NCBI GenBank assembly: GCA_032768795.1
Contig: CP136495.1
Span: 2,048,501-2,112,500, forward strand
DNA: 64,000 bases
Source: Tremella fuciformis
Taxonomy: Eukaryota > Basidiomycota > Tremellomycetes > Tremellales > Tremellaceae
Direction of reading: 5' to 3'
The notes under the pieces were generated by a model. That model searched no databases. It saw only the letters and a list, made by a program, of their open reading frames with translations, and was not told the DNA's origin. Positions 1 through 10,175 of the stretch are shown piece by piece; positions within the stretch are counted from its first letter, which is position 1, and each line of letters opens with the position of its first letter. The position numbers and the translations under genes were made by a program.

Positions 1-65
1 CTGTGTGTTTTCAAATTGTCAATCTAGCCAAGCCCTGGCGTAGCCTGAGTGTACAAAGGAGCTGT

Positions 66-837
66 TGTCAGACCTGTACCCGGTGACCTGTTTTAGATCC
101 AACTAAAGCTCACCTAAATCAATCTGTCGGTTCAAGCTGCTAATTATTAACGACTATTCGTAACAGATAGTAACGAACAAGAGTAGAATGGAACCAAGCT
201 GGGTGAGGAGCGATCAAGACTCACTTCACTTATCTATCTCTCGTCACTGGTACGGTCGATTCTCTAAGTAGACGTTCTATCTAGAGGACTAGTTAACTAG
301 ATCGCTGAGGAACTTCCTCTGCGATCTTCCTTCTTAAGTATCTGATTACTCTCGCCCGCTCTCTCTCTGATCCTTCTAGCATCGTCCTTTGTGGATCATT
401 CCATCGTTCTCCTAGTCGTTTCTGCTCGTTCCCAATACTCTCTAGTATTCTCTCGTCGTCTCTCTTCTCTTCTATCGTCTTCTCTCCGCGCTGGCTTGCA
501 TCTAATCTCTTTGCGTGCCCGTCGTCGTCCTTATCGTCCTTGGTCTCCGTCCCGTGGCCCTGACTGTGAGATAACTCTATCCTCCGTTATCGTGGACCTG
601 ACTCTTGTCCTTGCGTGCGTTCCTATCTCAACTCGGCCGATGGAAGACTGAGTTGTATCCTTCTATCGTTCTCCAGGTTGTTCCAGCGCCTTCAAGAGCA
701 AGTCGTAGTTGTTCGTGACTAATAGTGACGGTTCTACCGTACTCACGTTCTTCGGTTTGTAGGATCCTTTGGATGTTTCCGTCGGAAGTTGCCTCGTGGT
801 AGTCTCGTGGTCAGGATGCCGTGTCGGTTTCCTGACA
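66..837 (+). repeat. Solo LTR, family A copy 1 (772 bp)
   Basis: The element begins TGTCAGACC, ends TTTCCTGACA and is flanked by a perfect 5-bp target duplication GCTGT (61-65 and 838-842). A second copy of the same 772-bp length lies at 14696-15467, with about 22 differences by eye (about 97% identical). No internal retrotransposon sequence adjoins it, so it is a solo LTR left by LTR-LTR recombination. It inserted three bases inside the terminus of the LTR-B copy that follows. Small reading frames inside it are not genes. Confidence 0.9.
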
Positions 838-839
838 GC

Positions 840-1243
840 TGTCACGTCAGCCACGCCTCCATGATCACCAATGCACGCCTACAACCTTCGTCCCAGTCCA
901 GCACACCTGTCAGACACGTGAGTCTATTGTCGACCCGCGAGTAGCTTTGACGAGCCTTGAGTAGCCTTGACGACTCTAGAGCTCGAGCCTCATTGATGGT
1001 GTTTCAAGGAGAAAGCCCAAGGCGGTGCAGAGGAGGGCACGGGTGATATATATACAAGTCCTCACCCGTAGACCGTCCTTAGCACCGTGGTATTGAGTCG
1101 CATGGATAGAAAGTAACGGCGCAGCCGTGTTGTCGACGCACAAGAGGCTGTAGGACACACCTTCTCGTGGAGGACAGAGACAGATTGACAAAGAGCATGT
1201 GTGAGAGGGCCTATCAGTTGACGACTGGCCTGGCCCCGTGACA
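840..1243 (+). repeat. LTR-like repeat, family B copy 1
   Basis: The repeat starts TGTCACGTC and ends CCCCGTGACA, the inverted TG..CA termini of an LTR. It contains a TATATATA core near 1050. Copies or parts recur at 42540-42939, 44866-45176 (reversed) and about 45395-45648. No target duplication is visible (GGAGC before it, allowing for the LTR-A insertion, and CCAAC after), so it is old or one end was rearranged. Confidence 0.7.
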
Positions 1244-1508
1244 CCAACCCCCTCCAAGGGTGAGGCGTCTTAAACCATAGAAGGAATCCTCCGGCCAACG
1301 CTCTGGTCAATCCCAAACCACGGCCCACTGGTATATAGCAGGGCTACCAAGCTGATGTATCATTGCCCGTCATGACAATAGTACATGATAAAACACACCC
1401 ATAAATGGGCAACCAGTATATACCCAGCTGAGATGAGATCATGACAGTTGAAAGGGGCAATTACGCCTCAGTTTGCAACATTTGTAACAAATGGCAAGGC
1501 TGAGTCCC

Positions 1509-2469
1509 TTATAGAGACACGTTAGGAGAGTACCCGCCATCCTCTGATGCCTCACTGGCTGTGTCACCACTGTCAGTGCCAAAACAAATCAGTGTGAAAA
1601 GAGTAGGTGAGATTTCCATACTGGTATCCTTGCCAGCATTGCCCCAGTCGTTTGGACCCCATTCGTAGATCTCAATATCAGTCCTTGTGTTTGCCTCTTG
1701 CGCCTGCTGTGAGCCTCTTGCAAAGCCTCTCAGTGGGGAGCGCTCTGCGTCAGCACGATCCTGTGAATGTCCCACTTGTATGAGACTCTCGGGAGCAACC
1801 CCTTGATGGCGGGTTTCTGCATCAATTCTCAATGTAATCTTCTCAATGGGGTGCTGGGTGAGGGTCATCACGTAGTTGCCCTCCCAGTTTGCTTCAACCC
1901 TCATGAGTTTCTCCAACTCTTCAGACCAGGAGCGATTGGGTCTGATTGCTTCTCCAGCACCCACAGTGAGATAGAGAGGACACTGGATTCCTGCAGACTT
2001 CATCTTTGCAAAAATCTTTTTCTGGAGGTCATCAGGACATGCAAGAGAGAAGCAGCATGTCCCTGTGAGCTTCTTTGCATGAGTGCCAAGGGTGGCACTG
2101 ACATGCAGAGGCTGTGGATAGTCAAGCTGATGGTCTCGGGAGTCTTTGCCTTCCTGAACCAGGAATTGGCCGTACATGTCTTTGAGACCACAATCCTACA
2201 TCATCAGCTGTGAGCAAGATTCAGAGTACGCAATGACCCACCATTATGGGTAAAACAGTCTGAATTGGCTCGTTAGTGGGCATCACCAGGTCTTGGAAGC
2301 CTTTTGCACCTAGTTTTCCCTGAGCAGTACTCAAGAGTGAGCAAAGGTCCTCCCCCTGAGCTCCAAGGAAGGTGATTGACATGTTAAGCTCATCTGCCTG
2401 AGATTGCTCTGCTCTGTCATCAGACCTGAGGCATTGGTCATATTGAGAGTAGCTTTGTTTGTCTGTCAT
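1509..2469 (-). CDS. Unknown protein, possible two-exon gene or decayed gene
   Basis: Two reading frames, 2221-2469 (starting MTDKQSYS) and 1509-2177, have ordinary protein-like composition and lie head to tail. A 34-base stretch from GTACTC to GATGTAG between them could be a very short intron (donor after codon GHC, acceptor before DCGLKD) joining them into a protein of about 300 residues. The length is below the usual intron size here, so a pseudogene broken by an indel is equally possible. I recognise no domain. It lies in an LTR island beside solo LTRs, like the other unknown genes of this window. Confidence 0.4.
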
Positions 2470-2981
2470 ATTGGAGTTGCAGGTCTCACAAGGTTAGCAA
2501 GGCAGATTGCCTGAATGGCTGCTGGACAGTCAACTGTCAAGTCAAACCCAAGTTGTCTTTCCACTTGGGTCCAGGTGTGAGGTGCAGGTGTGGAATGTGT
2601 ATATTCCCAGAACAATCTTTGCAGGATAGCTGGGAGGGGATCTATGAAGGGTACAAGATTGGGCTCCTCCACCACCAGCCTTCTCAAGGGAGAAGTCAAA
2701 GGCAAAGATGTACAAACAAAGGTTGCTGGAGATATGATGCAAGAGGCAGAACATCTGTTTCCCCCATCACTTGCCAATGCTAGCACCCCTTCTTTGTCCT
2801 GCCCCCACCCCCCTGCCCCCATCCCCCCACCTCCCCACTCTTTGTGATATGCCTGCAAAGACTGAGGGCCTAGGCCCACAAATATGCCAAATGGCCATGT
2901 TGTGAGAAGGCAGGTGGAGTGATGCGTATGCTTACCCTGCCACGGATCAATCAAGATGACACCAGCTATGTCGGTGATCAC
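2466..2981 (-). CDS. Unknown open frame overlapping the next gene by ATGA
   Basis: This is a 171-codon frame. Its last 65 codons look like a real protein (hydrophobic and aromatic residues, a TWTQVERQLGFDL segment), while the first half is glycine-rich and maps to a C-tract at 2801-2840. Its stop TGA overlaps the ATG of the following frame (ATGA at 2469-2466). It could be an upstream exon or frameshifted part of the unknown gene that follows. No family is recognised. Confidence 0.25.
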   Translation of the reverse strand: MITDIAGVILIDPWQGKHTHHSTCLLTTWPFGIFVGLGPQSLQAYHKEWGGGGMGAGGWGQDKEGVLALASDGGNRCSASCIISPATFVCTSLPLTSPLRRLVVEEPNLVPFIDPLPAILQRLFWEYTHSTPAPHTWTQVERQLGFDLTVDCPAAIQAICLANLVRPATPI

Positions 2982-3699
2982 GGAAGAGGACTACTCACTC
3001 AAATCAACAGGGTATGCTCTCGATGTTCTCCGCGGTAGGTCGACAAATAACCGGCATGAGCATAGAGATGAGGAAGGTAGGACTAGTCCGCCCACGCGCA
3101 CGCAGTCAGCCGATGAGTCAAACTGGGCATGGTGTTCACTGTGTCAACCCTAGTGTTTAACGGCGACTTCATCGCGGCGTGTCCCTCCGTGACTGGTCTT
3201 CATTCCACAAAGCGCTGCTGCGAAGATGGAAAGGCGCTCTTCACTCGCCACTGAACTTGCGGCTCCCTTCGAGAGCTTATTTGAGAAGCCCCCCATCGAA
3301 ATATCACTAAAGCACTCGATTTCCAGCTTCGGGACTAGCCCTCCTACTGCGGGAGGGAAGCCTCGATTTTCGTGTTTGGACAATCTCGAAACGAGTTTAT
3401 GGCGGGGCCTGAGGCACCTCGCTCGCTGTATTGTCAATCTTTTATGCATTTTCAGTGCTTTGAATGCAGGATGGTTGGGTTTATTTTGATGTCTCTTCCG
3501 CCTCCTCTCCTCTGCTTCAGGTGAAGCCCAATTGGCAACACCCAACATGCTCCGGCCACTCCGCTCCCTCCGCCTGACAACCTCCATCATCATGCCGAAG
3601 GTCATGACGTGATGAACCGACATATCCTTGACGATTATCGCCTCTCTCTGTCAGGTCTCGTGACTTCCACTACGGACGCCAAGGACCGGAAGCCACCGC
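2982..3699. other. No gene seen; region 3' of SEC61
   Basis: I see no credible coding region. Frames on both strands (for example 3226-3489 plus and 3150-3623 minus) show no domain or splice support. Part of it must be the SEC61 3' untranslated region. Confidence 0.5.
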
Positions 3700-5328
3700 T
3701 CAGAAGACTGTCATCGTCAACCAGGGTTTGGAGAACAAGTTGGGATGAACACTCACGCAGGTCACCTAGGCCAGCAGCGTCGATACCTGCATTCTCCTTG
3801 ACGCCAAGCTCAAAGTCTGGCCGTCAGTATCCCGACAAGCTTAAGGTGGGAGTCACTCACAGCCGTAGATGATGGTAACAGCCATGAGGATACCAGTGCC
3901 GCTGCCAAGGGCGCCCATCATGTCCGCAACCACGGAAAGGAGACCAAGCACGGCACCTCCAAAGGCCGCGGCGGTCGGGATGACACGCTTGAGCTCCTTG
4001 TAGATGGACGCATCTCGATGACCGGCAAGGGTCATACCCTGGTCCTTGAGCTGCTTGGCGACATCTCGGGGTCCGCTGCCAGACACCTCAATCCAGGTCT
4101 TTGAGAAGATGGCGCAGGCAGTGACGATGAATGCGATGTAGACGACAGTGTGGAAGGGGTCGGAGAGTGCGGCCTTGAGCGAGTGAGGCGCCGAGATGTA
4201 GTACGAGATACCGGACACAGCCGACAGCTGCGACGGCATGTCCTCGATGGGCTCCCATACACCGAGCAGCTTGACGAGCAGGTTGTCGGGGAATCGGCTG
4301 GACAGCATCTGGGAAATGAGGAACACGTTGGAGGTGAGGGCACTCTCGAGCATAATGGGCATGTTGGAGGTGTAGAACAGCTTGACGGGGTACGAAGCAC
4401 GCTGGCCGCGCATCTTGCTGCTCTTGATCGGGATCTCAATGCGGAAGCCCTGGAGGTAGATGACCACACCAAAGACGACGACGGTCGCGAGCAGGTTCAT
4501 GATGTTGGGAAGACGCTCGCGGTAGAAAGCCTCCTTTAGGGCGCGGGTCTTGTCGTTCCAGGTGAAGAAGAGGTGGAAGAGGGCGATGATGGCACCCTCG
4601 AATTCGGGTCCGCGACCTGTGTTGATGGTGTTGGGGGAGAAGGCCTTCCAGACGATGTTCTCGCAGATGTTGGTGGCGATGAAGAGGGAGATACCCGAGC
4701 CGAGACCGTAGCCCTTGGTGAGGAGCTCATCAAGCAACATGACAATCATCGAGGCGAAGACGAGCTGGAGGATGAGCAGAAGGCACACACCGGCGCCGAG
4801 GGATGACGGGGTGCCGTAAAGACCAGTGAGAACATAAACCGTGGCCTGACCAAGGGCGATGATCATGGCGAAGACTGCGGTCAGCCGAAACTCAACGCAC
4901 ACCGCTGTGGGTGCTCACGTTTCTGAGCTCCGCTCAGGAGAGCCCGGTCATCCTTCAAGTTGTAGTCAATGTCGATGAGCTGAGCGCCAGCGAGGAGCTG
5001 CATGATCATGCCCGAGGTGACGATAGGGGTGATGCCGAGCTCCATGAGGGTACCCCTGTTGGATGCGAGGATGGCTCGAAGCCAGTAGAGGGGGTCGGAC
5101 GAGTCGGACGACATGATCCCGTAGAGCGGGACCTGAGAGCACACGAGGAAGATGAGCAGCGTAGTGGCTGTCCAGAGGATCTTGTGCTGGAATGTCACTT
5201 TGCGTTCAGGGGCCGTCACCTCTGGGAGGATGGGCATGAAAGGCCGGACGAGTTCGAGGAAGCGGACTGGTTGTCAGGTTGTTGTGCGCATCGTAGGGGA
5301 ACATGTGAGGCGGTGACTCACAACCCAT
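3700..5328 (-). CDS. SEC61: Sec61 alpha subunit of the ER protein translocon
   Basis: This is the pore-forming multi-spanning subunit of the endoplasmic reticulum translocon (with Sec61 beta and gamma), which moves nascent secretory proteins into the ER and inserts membrane proteins. The conserved N-terminus ([17 protein letters not shown]), the LLAGAQLI and [10 protein letters not shown] segments and a C-terminus ending GLGDLLF are all visible. Five exons fit consensus splice sites: 5328-5322 (ATG GGT T), 5266-4919, 4874-3861, 3819-3757 and 3707-3700. They add to exactly 1440 bases, 479 residues plus stop, matching the usual length of about 480. The first exon codes only seven bases and the last eight. 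It is divergent to DUS3 across about 250 bases that must hold both promoters. Confidence 0.95.
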
Positions 5329-5582
5329 TTTGCCGAGAGACGCGGAGGTCGACCGAGAGCAGGAGAAGGGTGCTCCAGTGAGGGAGCGATGCGTCGACGA
5401 TTGACTGGGACGAGATGAGTGGAATAGACGAGAGAGAGGGGGGAAGTCGTTCAGGGAGAGAGGGGGGTGGTGTCGTGTTGGCTGGAACCTCAATTTGCTT
5501 ACGTAAACTGTCCACCTCCACCTCACTTCTTGATCGGGAAAAGTTGTGATGGAAGCCTGCTTTTACGATACCAAGAAGCGAC
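5329..5582. promoter_or_regulatory. Shared divergent promoter region SEC61/DUS3
   Basis: A 254-base gap separates the SEC61 start (minus) from the DUS3 start (plus). It is rich in purine tracts such as GAGAGAGAGGGGGGAAG on the plus strand (CT-rich for SEC61). No clear TATA box is seen, as usual for housekeeping genes. Confidence 0.5.
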
Positions 5583-8098
5583 ATGTCAGAGGTAGCAGCG
5601 CCGCCCACTGCAGACGGCACGGTAACCGCACGACCAGAGACCTCACTGGATGCTCGACCCGAGCCGAGGGCCGGAACAGCTCCCATCAAGGCCGAGTCAG
5701 TACCACCCGGTCCTCCGGAACCAGCTGATATCATCAGGTACCTCCTTCACCCGCGGCCTATAGTCGAGGGCACCTCAGCTGCCGCTCTCAACGACGAGAA
5801 TTCTCACCTTGATGCCGACGATGCTGCCGAAGGACGATCGTCAGGCGATGCGCGAGACAACAAGCGCCGGAAGAAGGACAAAGTGAAGGGGCAGAACAAA
5901 GCCCGGTCGTTCCCTCTGATTCGAGAAGCAGGAGTCAAGATCTGTCGAGCATGGGAGCAGACTGGAAACTGTGGTAGGACAGACTGTCGCTTTGCTCACG
6001 ACTTCAACGGCTATTTCGACATCAAGCCAGACGACATTCACTACGAGCCGACCGCAGAGTTTGCTTCGGAAGAGCCATACGTCAGGCCAGCAAGAGCCAG
6101 TGAGGCAGGAGGCGAAGACGCCGTGGGCAAGACGATCGACTTAAGCACGACATGTCCCGTCTATGCCGATCTCGGTTACTGTCCTTATGGCTGGAGGTGT
6201 CGGTTCTTGGGTGGACACGTCAGGAAGGCGGAGGGCGAGCAGCCGGAGGAACCGGAAGCAGGTCCCTCTAGGCGAGTTGGTGGCTGGGAATTGCTCGGCA
6301 AGCTATCGCGGGATGAGACAGAAGGAGAATGGAGAAGGGGCGAAACCAACTGGCCAAGCTCGGAACTTCTGCATAAGCTACGAAGCAACCAGGCAAGTTG
6401 ACTCTGTCCGACTCTCCGGACCCAGCTAACAACGCAGTTCGAGTACCCATTTTCGCATGCGTACCTGCAGAAGATCGAGCCGGAGAAGGAGTTCAGCCTA
6501 ATGAAGCAACGGTCGGAGCGGAACGGCAAATCCAAGCATGCACCGAAACCTCGTCCTGCCACGACAGAAATGGACGAAGAAGCAATGATGAATGCCACTG
6601 TAGCAGCAGCGGATGCGGCCGAAGAGGAGGCGGCAAATGCCGCGGCAGAGAAGAAGGGCGTCGTGGATGGGGAAAGTGAGGCGATCGACGTACCGCTCAG
6701 ACCGGAAGAGAAGCGGAGACTGAACTGGGAGGGCGGTCTGTATTTGGCCCCTCTGACCACGGTCGGGAACTTGGTAAGCCTCTGACATGTAACACGCTGT
6801 GGCTGATGATAGCCCTTCCGCCGCTTGTGTGTGTCTTACGGTGCCTCGATCACCATTTCCGAAATGGCTCTCGCTCAGCCACTTGTCAGCGGAACCAACG
6901 ACGAGTGGGCACTTGTGAGGCGACACGAATCGGAAAAGATGTTTGGCGTGCAGCTGGCGGGAGGATACCCCAACCGGATGGTGCCGGCCGCCGAGCTACT
7001 GAGAAAGAGCGTAGGAAGCGGCGTGGACTTTGTGGACGTCAACTTGGGATGCCCTATTGATTTGGTCTTCAATCAAGGCGCGGGCAGTGCTCGTGCGTGC
7101 AAGAGCATAGAGTCAAGAAAGATCGTTGACCGGTAGTGATGGACTCTCCAGGCCGACTGGGCAAGATCCTGGTCGGGATGAACCGAGCTTTGGGCGAGAG
7201 TGAGTTTCTGGAATTCGATGGAGGAGCCGAGACTGACGCTCAGTCCCCCTGACAGTCAAATTCGTGAGTACGCAGATGCGACATTCCGGCATCGTGACTG
7301 ATGGACAGCGAATGGGCGTGGCGAATAACAAGCCCAACGCACACAAGCTCATCCCTCGATTCGCAACCGAGTGGGGAGCAGGTGCTTTGACCGTGAGCAC
7401 ATTGGCAAAGACGGAAGTTCCTTCGCTTAGCATCAGCTGCACGGGCGTTCCCGCCAACAGCGATACTCGAAACTGGCTGACTGGGGCTACATCAAGAACT
7501 GCGCCTCGATCTTGCGCGAGAGCCTTCGCGATGCCGGTCTGCCGCCTGTGCCTATATTCGGCAACGGCGATTGTTTCTCTGCGCAGAGCTACTGGGAAGA
7601 GGTGGAGAACAGCGGTGTGGACGGTGTGATGGTGGCCCGCGGGGCCCTGATCAAGCCGTGGATCTTCACGGAGATCAAGGAGAGGAGAGAGTGGGACATT
7701 TCTGCCACCGAGCGTCTCGAAGGCATCAGGAAGGTGCGTCGCATATTCCTCAAATGATCTTCGCTGATCCGCAGTTTGCCGAATTTGGCCTGTCGCACTG
7801 GGGATCCGACACCCAGGGTGTCAACATTACCCGCCGCTTCCTGTGCGAAGCTCTCTCTTTCCAGCACCGCTACGTCCCCATCGGGATCCTAGAGCGACTC
7901 CCGCCTAAACTCAACGAGCGCCCGCCGGCATATCGCGGCCGGTCCGAGTTGGAGACGCTGTTGAGCTCGCCTTTCGTCGGTGATTGGATCAAGATCAGCG
8001 AGATGTTCCTTGGAAAAGTGGACGATGGGCCGGCGGGATTCAAGTTTGTGCCGAAGCACAAGAGTAACGCGTATGGCGGAGAGGAGGCGCAGGGTTAG
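5583..8098 (+). CDS. DUS3: tRNA-dihydrouridine(47) synthase, Dus3 type
   Basis: This FMN enzyme reduces uridine 47 in the variable loop of tRNAs to dihydrouridine with NAD(P)H. The N-terminal third carries a basic KRRKKDK stretch and two CCCH-like zinc fingers ([19 protein letters not shown] and a second around [16 protein letters not shown]). The TIM-barrel domain follows with the [16 protein letters not shown] start, the catalytic-cysteine motif [32 protein letters not shown], and the FMN phosphate-site motif IFGNGDC...[13 protein letters not shown]. Several short introns interrupt it (after NQAS, after VGNL, after NQGAGSA, near PLTVKFRTG, after AGALT, after LEGIRK). One example is GTGAGCAC..CATCAG at about 7393-7435, which restores the HGRSRQQR motif. 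It ends 10 bases from a convergent gene. Confidence 0.93.
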
Positions 8099-8108
8099 TC
8101 GAGTCGAG

Positions 8109-8921
8109 TCATGCATAGTATACAACAGGCCTAGCAAATTGTGTGCTGGCGGCGTTCTCAGTATCCACACCGGTCCAACCACTTCTCGACGACCTGCCGT
8201 CAGTCTCTATCCGCCCCCAAGCCTCTCGAGGAGGGGAACTGACCAAGCGCGACTCTTCCCCTCTATCCCCATCGATGAGACTCTCCACACTGACGCCCTT
8301 CCCGCCCCTCCCCACGCCCCTCTCTGACGCGCTCCCCACCCTACTCGATCTGATACCCCCAATAGTCCCCGCATCACCAAGCAGCAACACCGGGAAGTTC
8401 GGCTCGTATCGAAACTCCAGCCCGTCCTGCTTGGCACTATCATCCGTCGGCGGGTGCAGCATGACAAGCCCGCTCGCAGGGTTATCCTCCACATACGCCT
8501 GTGCGACCAGGCAGGCGGGACCGCTAGCCAGCAGTACGGGCGGGAAGGGGATAGCCATGAGGCGGATCTGAGAGCGCAGTTCGGCCGCTTGGGCCAGGAC
8601 GGACTCTTTCGGCGTCGAGGACGAGGGCGACTCCACGTCGATCTCGTACCCCGTCCACCCCTTTTCTGCTAGCATGCTCGACCAGTCTATCCACGGGTCC
8701 TGCGAAGGCGAAGCCGTACTGGGGGAAGAGGGGAGGGAGGCGCGCAGGAAAACGAGGGGAGTGGGTGATTCGCGCGTCGCGGCCGGTGATGGGTTTCGCA
8801 CGAGGAAGCGGGTACATGTCGTCCCGGAGCTCGAGGGCGGAGTGGAGGAGAACGGTCGTGCGAGCGACATGAGGGATAGGCTTAGTGCGGGGCGGAGGGT
8901 GAGGAAGGGGCGGAATGACAT
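8109..8921 (-). CDS. Probable mitochondrial protein, hydrolase-like, unknown function
   Basis: One uninterrupted frame. An in-frame ATG also exists at 8999, but starting at 8921 gives MSFRPFLTLRPALSLSLMSL followed by ARPFSSTPPSSS, a textbook arginine/serine-rich mitochondrial presequence, so I prefer that start (270 residues). A central stretch IPFPPVLLASGPACLVAQAY resembles the strand-turn-helix around the nucleophile of alpha/beta hydrolases, but the G-x-S-x-G motif is not intact. The function is therefore left open. The C-terminal third is low in complexity. It is convergent with DUS3, with 10 bases between the stops. Confidence 0.65.
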   Translation of the reverse strand: MSFRPFLTLRPALSLSLMSLARPFSSTPPSSSGTTCTRFLVRNPSPAATRESPTPLVFLRASLPSSPSTASPSQDPWIDWSSMLAEKGWTGYEIDVESPSSSTPKESVLAQAAELRSQIRLMAIPFPPVLLASGPACLVAQAYVEDNPASGLVMLHPPTDDSAKQDGLEFRYEPNFPVLLLGDAGTIGGIRSSRVGSASERGVGRGGKGVSVESLIDGDRGEESRLVSSPPREAWGRIETDGRSSRSGWTGVDTENAASTQFARPVVYYA

Positions 8922-9143
8922 GTCGAGGTGGTGGTCAAAATGGAAAAGCGCTGAGAGCTGAAACATACGAGGACCGCTGGGGTTGAAGGGTGACGTCATG
9001 ACCTCCCAACGACGGTGAAGACGATGAGGAAGGCGCGATGCTTGACTGGCGCGATGGACTAGAGCGACGTAGACTGACTATACGGACTGTATCTACTGGA
9101 TGGCAAGGGGCACGATGCTCGCTCCCCGGAGTTGGGGAGCTCG

Positions 9144-9749
9144 CTACTTGGTCTGGTCCTCGAACGGGAACCCTTCATCCTGCTTGACCCCATCCGCGCC
9201 GAGCCCATGCCACCACCCCACCCGGGTCTTGGTGAACACCTCGATCTGGGGCTTGAGCACCTCTTCGTGCAGGCGCAGATCGTCCACAATGCCCACTCGC
9301 ACAAACTTGGTACCCGGGAAGGCGGAGCCCTGGCGGTACATGAGCGTGCCGCACGTCTTGCAAAAGGCGTTGGTCATGGTCTTGCCGGTGTGCGTGGTGT
9401 GGTCTTGGCCCCAGTACGTGAGGTTGTCCTCGCCGCGCGTGAAGCGGGTGTGCTCGTCGAGCGTCGTGACGTTTGTTGCGAACATCGAGTGGGAGACTTT
9501 GCGGCAGTCGGAGCAGTTGCACAGGAAGGGCTGGACCATCCCGGGGGCTTTGAGCGGCTGGGCTTCAGCGAAGTGAGCCGAATAACATGAGGGGCGACTC
9601 ACGATGACCATCTGGACCTTGCCGCAGAAGCAGGTCGCGGTCGCTTCGTCCTCGGTGGACCACCTGTCTTCGACCAATGAGTTGTTGGGGATCTGTTGGG
9701 CCGAAGCGTGCGGGTCGTACTCGGTGTACTTGATGATAGTTGCGGACAT
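9144..9749 (-). CDS. GFA/CENP-V family zinc-binding protein
   Basis: Small zinc protein of the glutathione-dependent formaldehyde-activating (GFA)/CENP-V fold. The cysteine clusters are CFCGKVQ near the start, CNCSDCRKVS in the middle and CKTCGTLMYRQGS later, the usual spacing for two zinc ions. The frame is open throughout, but a 45-base in-frame insert at 9602-9558 (GTGAGT...CCCAG, coding VSRPSCYSAHFAEAQ if kept) interrupts the fold and is best read as a retained-frame intron. I start at 9749 (MSATIIKYTEYDPHAS) rather than the upstream in-frame ATG at 9851, because the family begins close to the first cysteine motif. The substrate is unknown; most fungal members are uncharacterised. Confidence 0.85.
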   Translation of the reverse strand: MSATIIKYTEYDPHASAQQIPNNSLVEDRWSTEDEATATCFCGKVQMVIVSRPSCYSAHFAEAQPLKAPGMVQPFLCNCSDCRKVSHSMFATNVTTLDEHTRFTRGEDNLTYWGQDHTTHTGKTMTNAFCKTCGTLMYRQGSAFPGTKFVRVGIVDDLRLHEEVLKPQIEVFTKTRVGWWHGLGADGVKQDEGFPFEDQTK

Positions 9750-10175
9750 CTCCGTGCAGTTGTGTTTTCTGCTAAGACGGGTTCGAGTGAGTAGCTGAGC
9801 CGGTGGAAGCTTGTCCAATTGGTGTATGATGTTCTCGTCGACCCGTCCCAACTCAGCTTATATCTCTTTCCGAGCAGCCTGTCCAAAGTGGAGGTGCGGG
9901 ACGCCTGACTGATGACATGGCGGCTGATGAGCAAGCCGGTGGATCTGTTCTAAGACTGCCATCTCTGCCGTCACCCAGCAGGCACAGAACATCTCGCCAG
10001 CTCATAGTGGAGCCGCGGCCAAGTGTTGCTCTGGAATAGAAGAGTTGATCCGTGTGCCACGTGGGGGGACGTGCACCTCCACCGTTCCGAGTGGAGGATT
10101 GATAAGGATAACGATAACCATGCTTTGTGAGACTCCACCTTTCGACACACTTGGACGACCCCTTGGCGAGCGAGG

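Noticed and set aside
391..651. The 86-codon frame in LTR-A, repeated at 15021-15281
   Set aside because: It lies wholly inside the LTR; conservation reflects the repeat, and the serine/leucine/arginine-rich sequence looks like translated pyrimidine-rich DNA.
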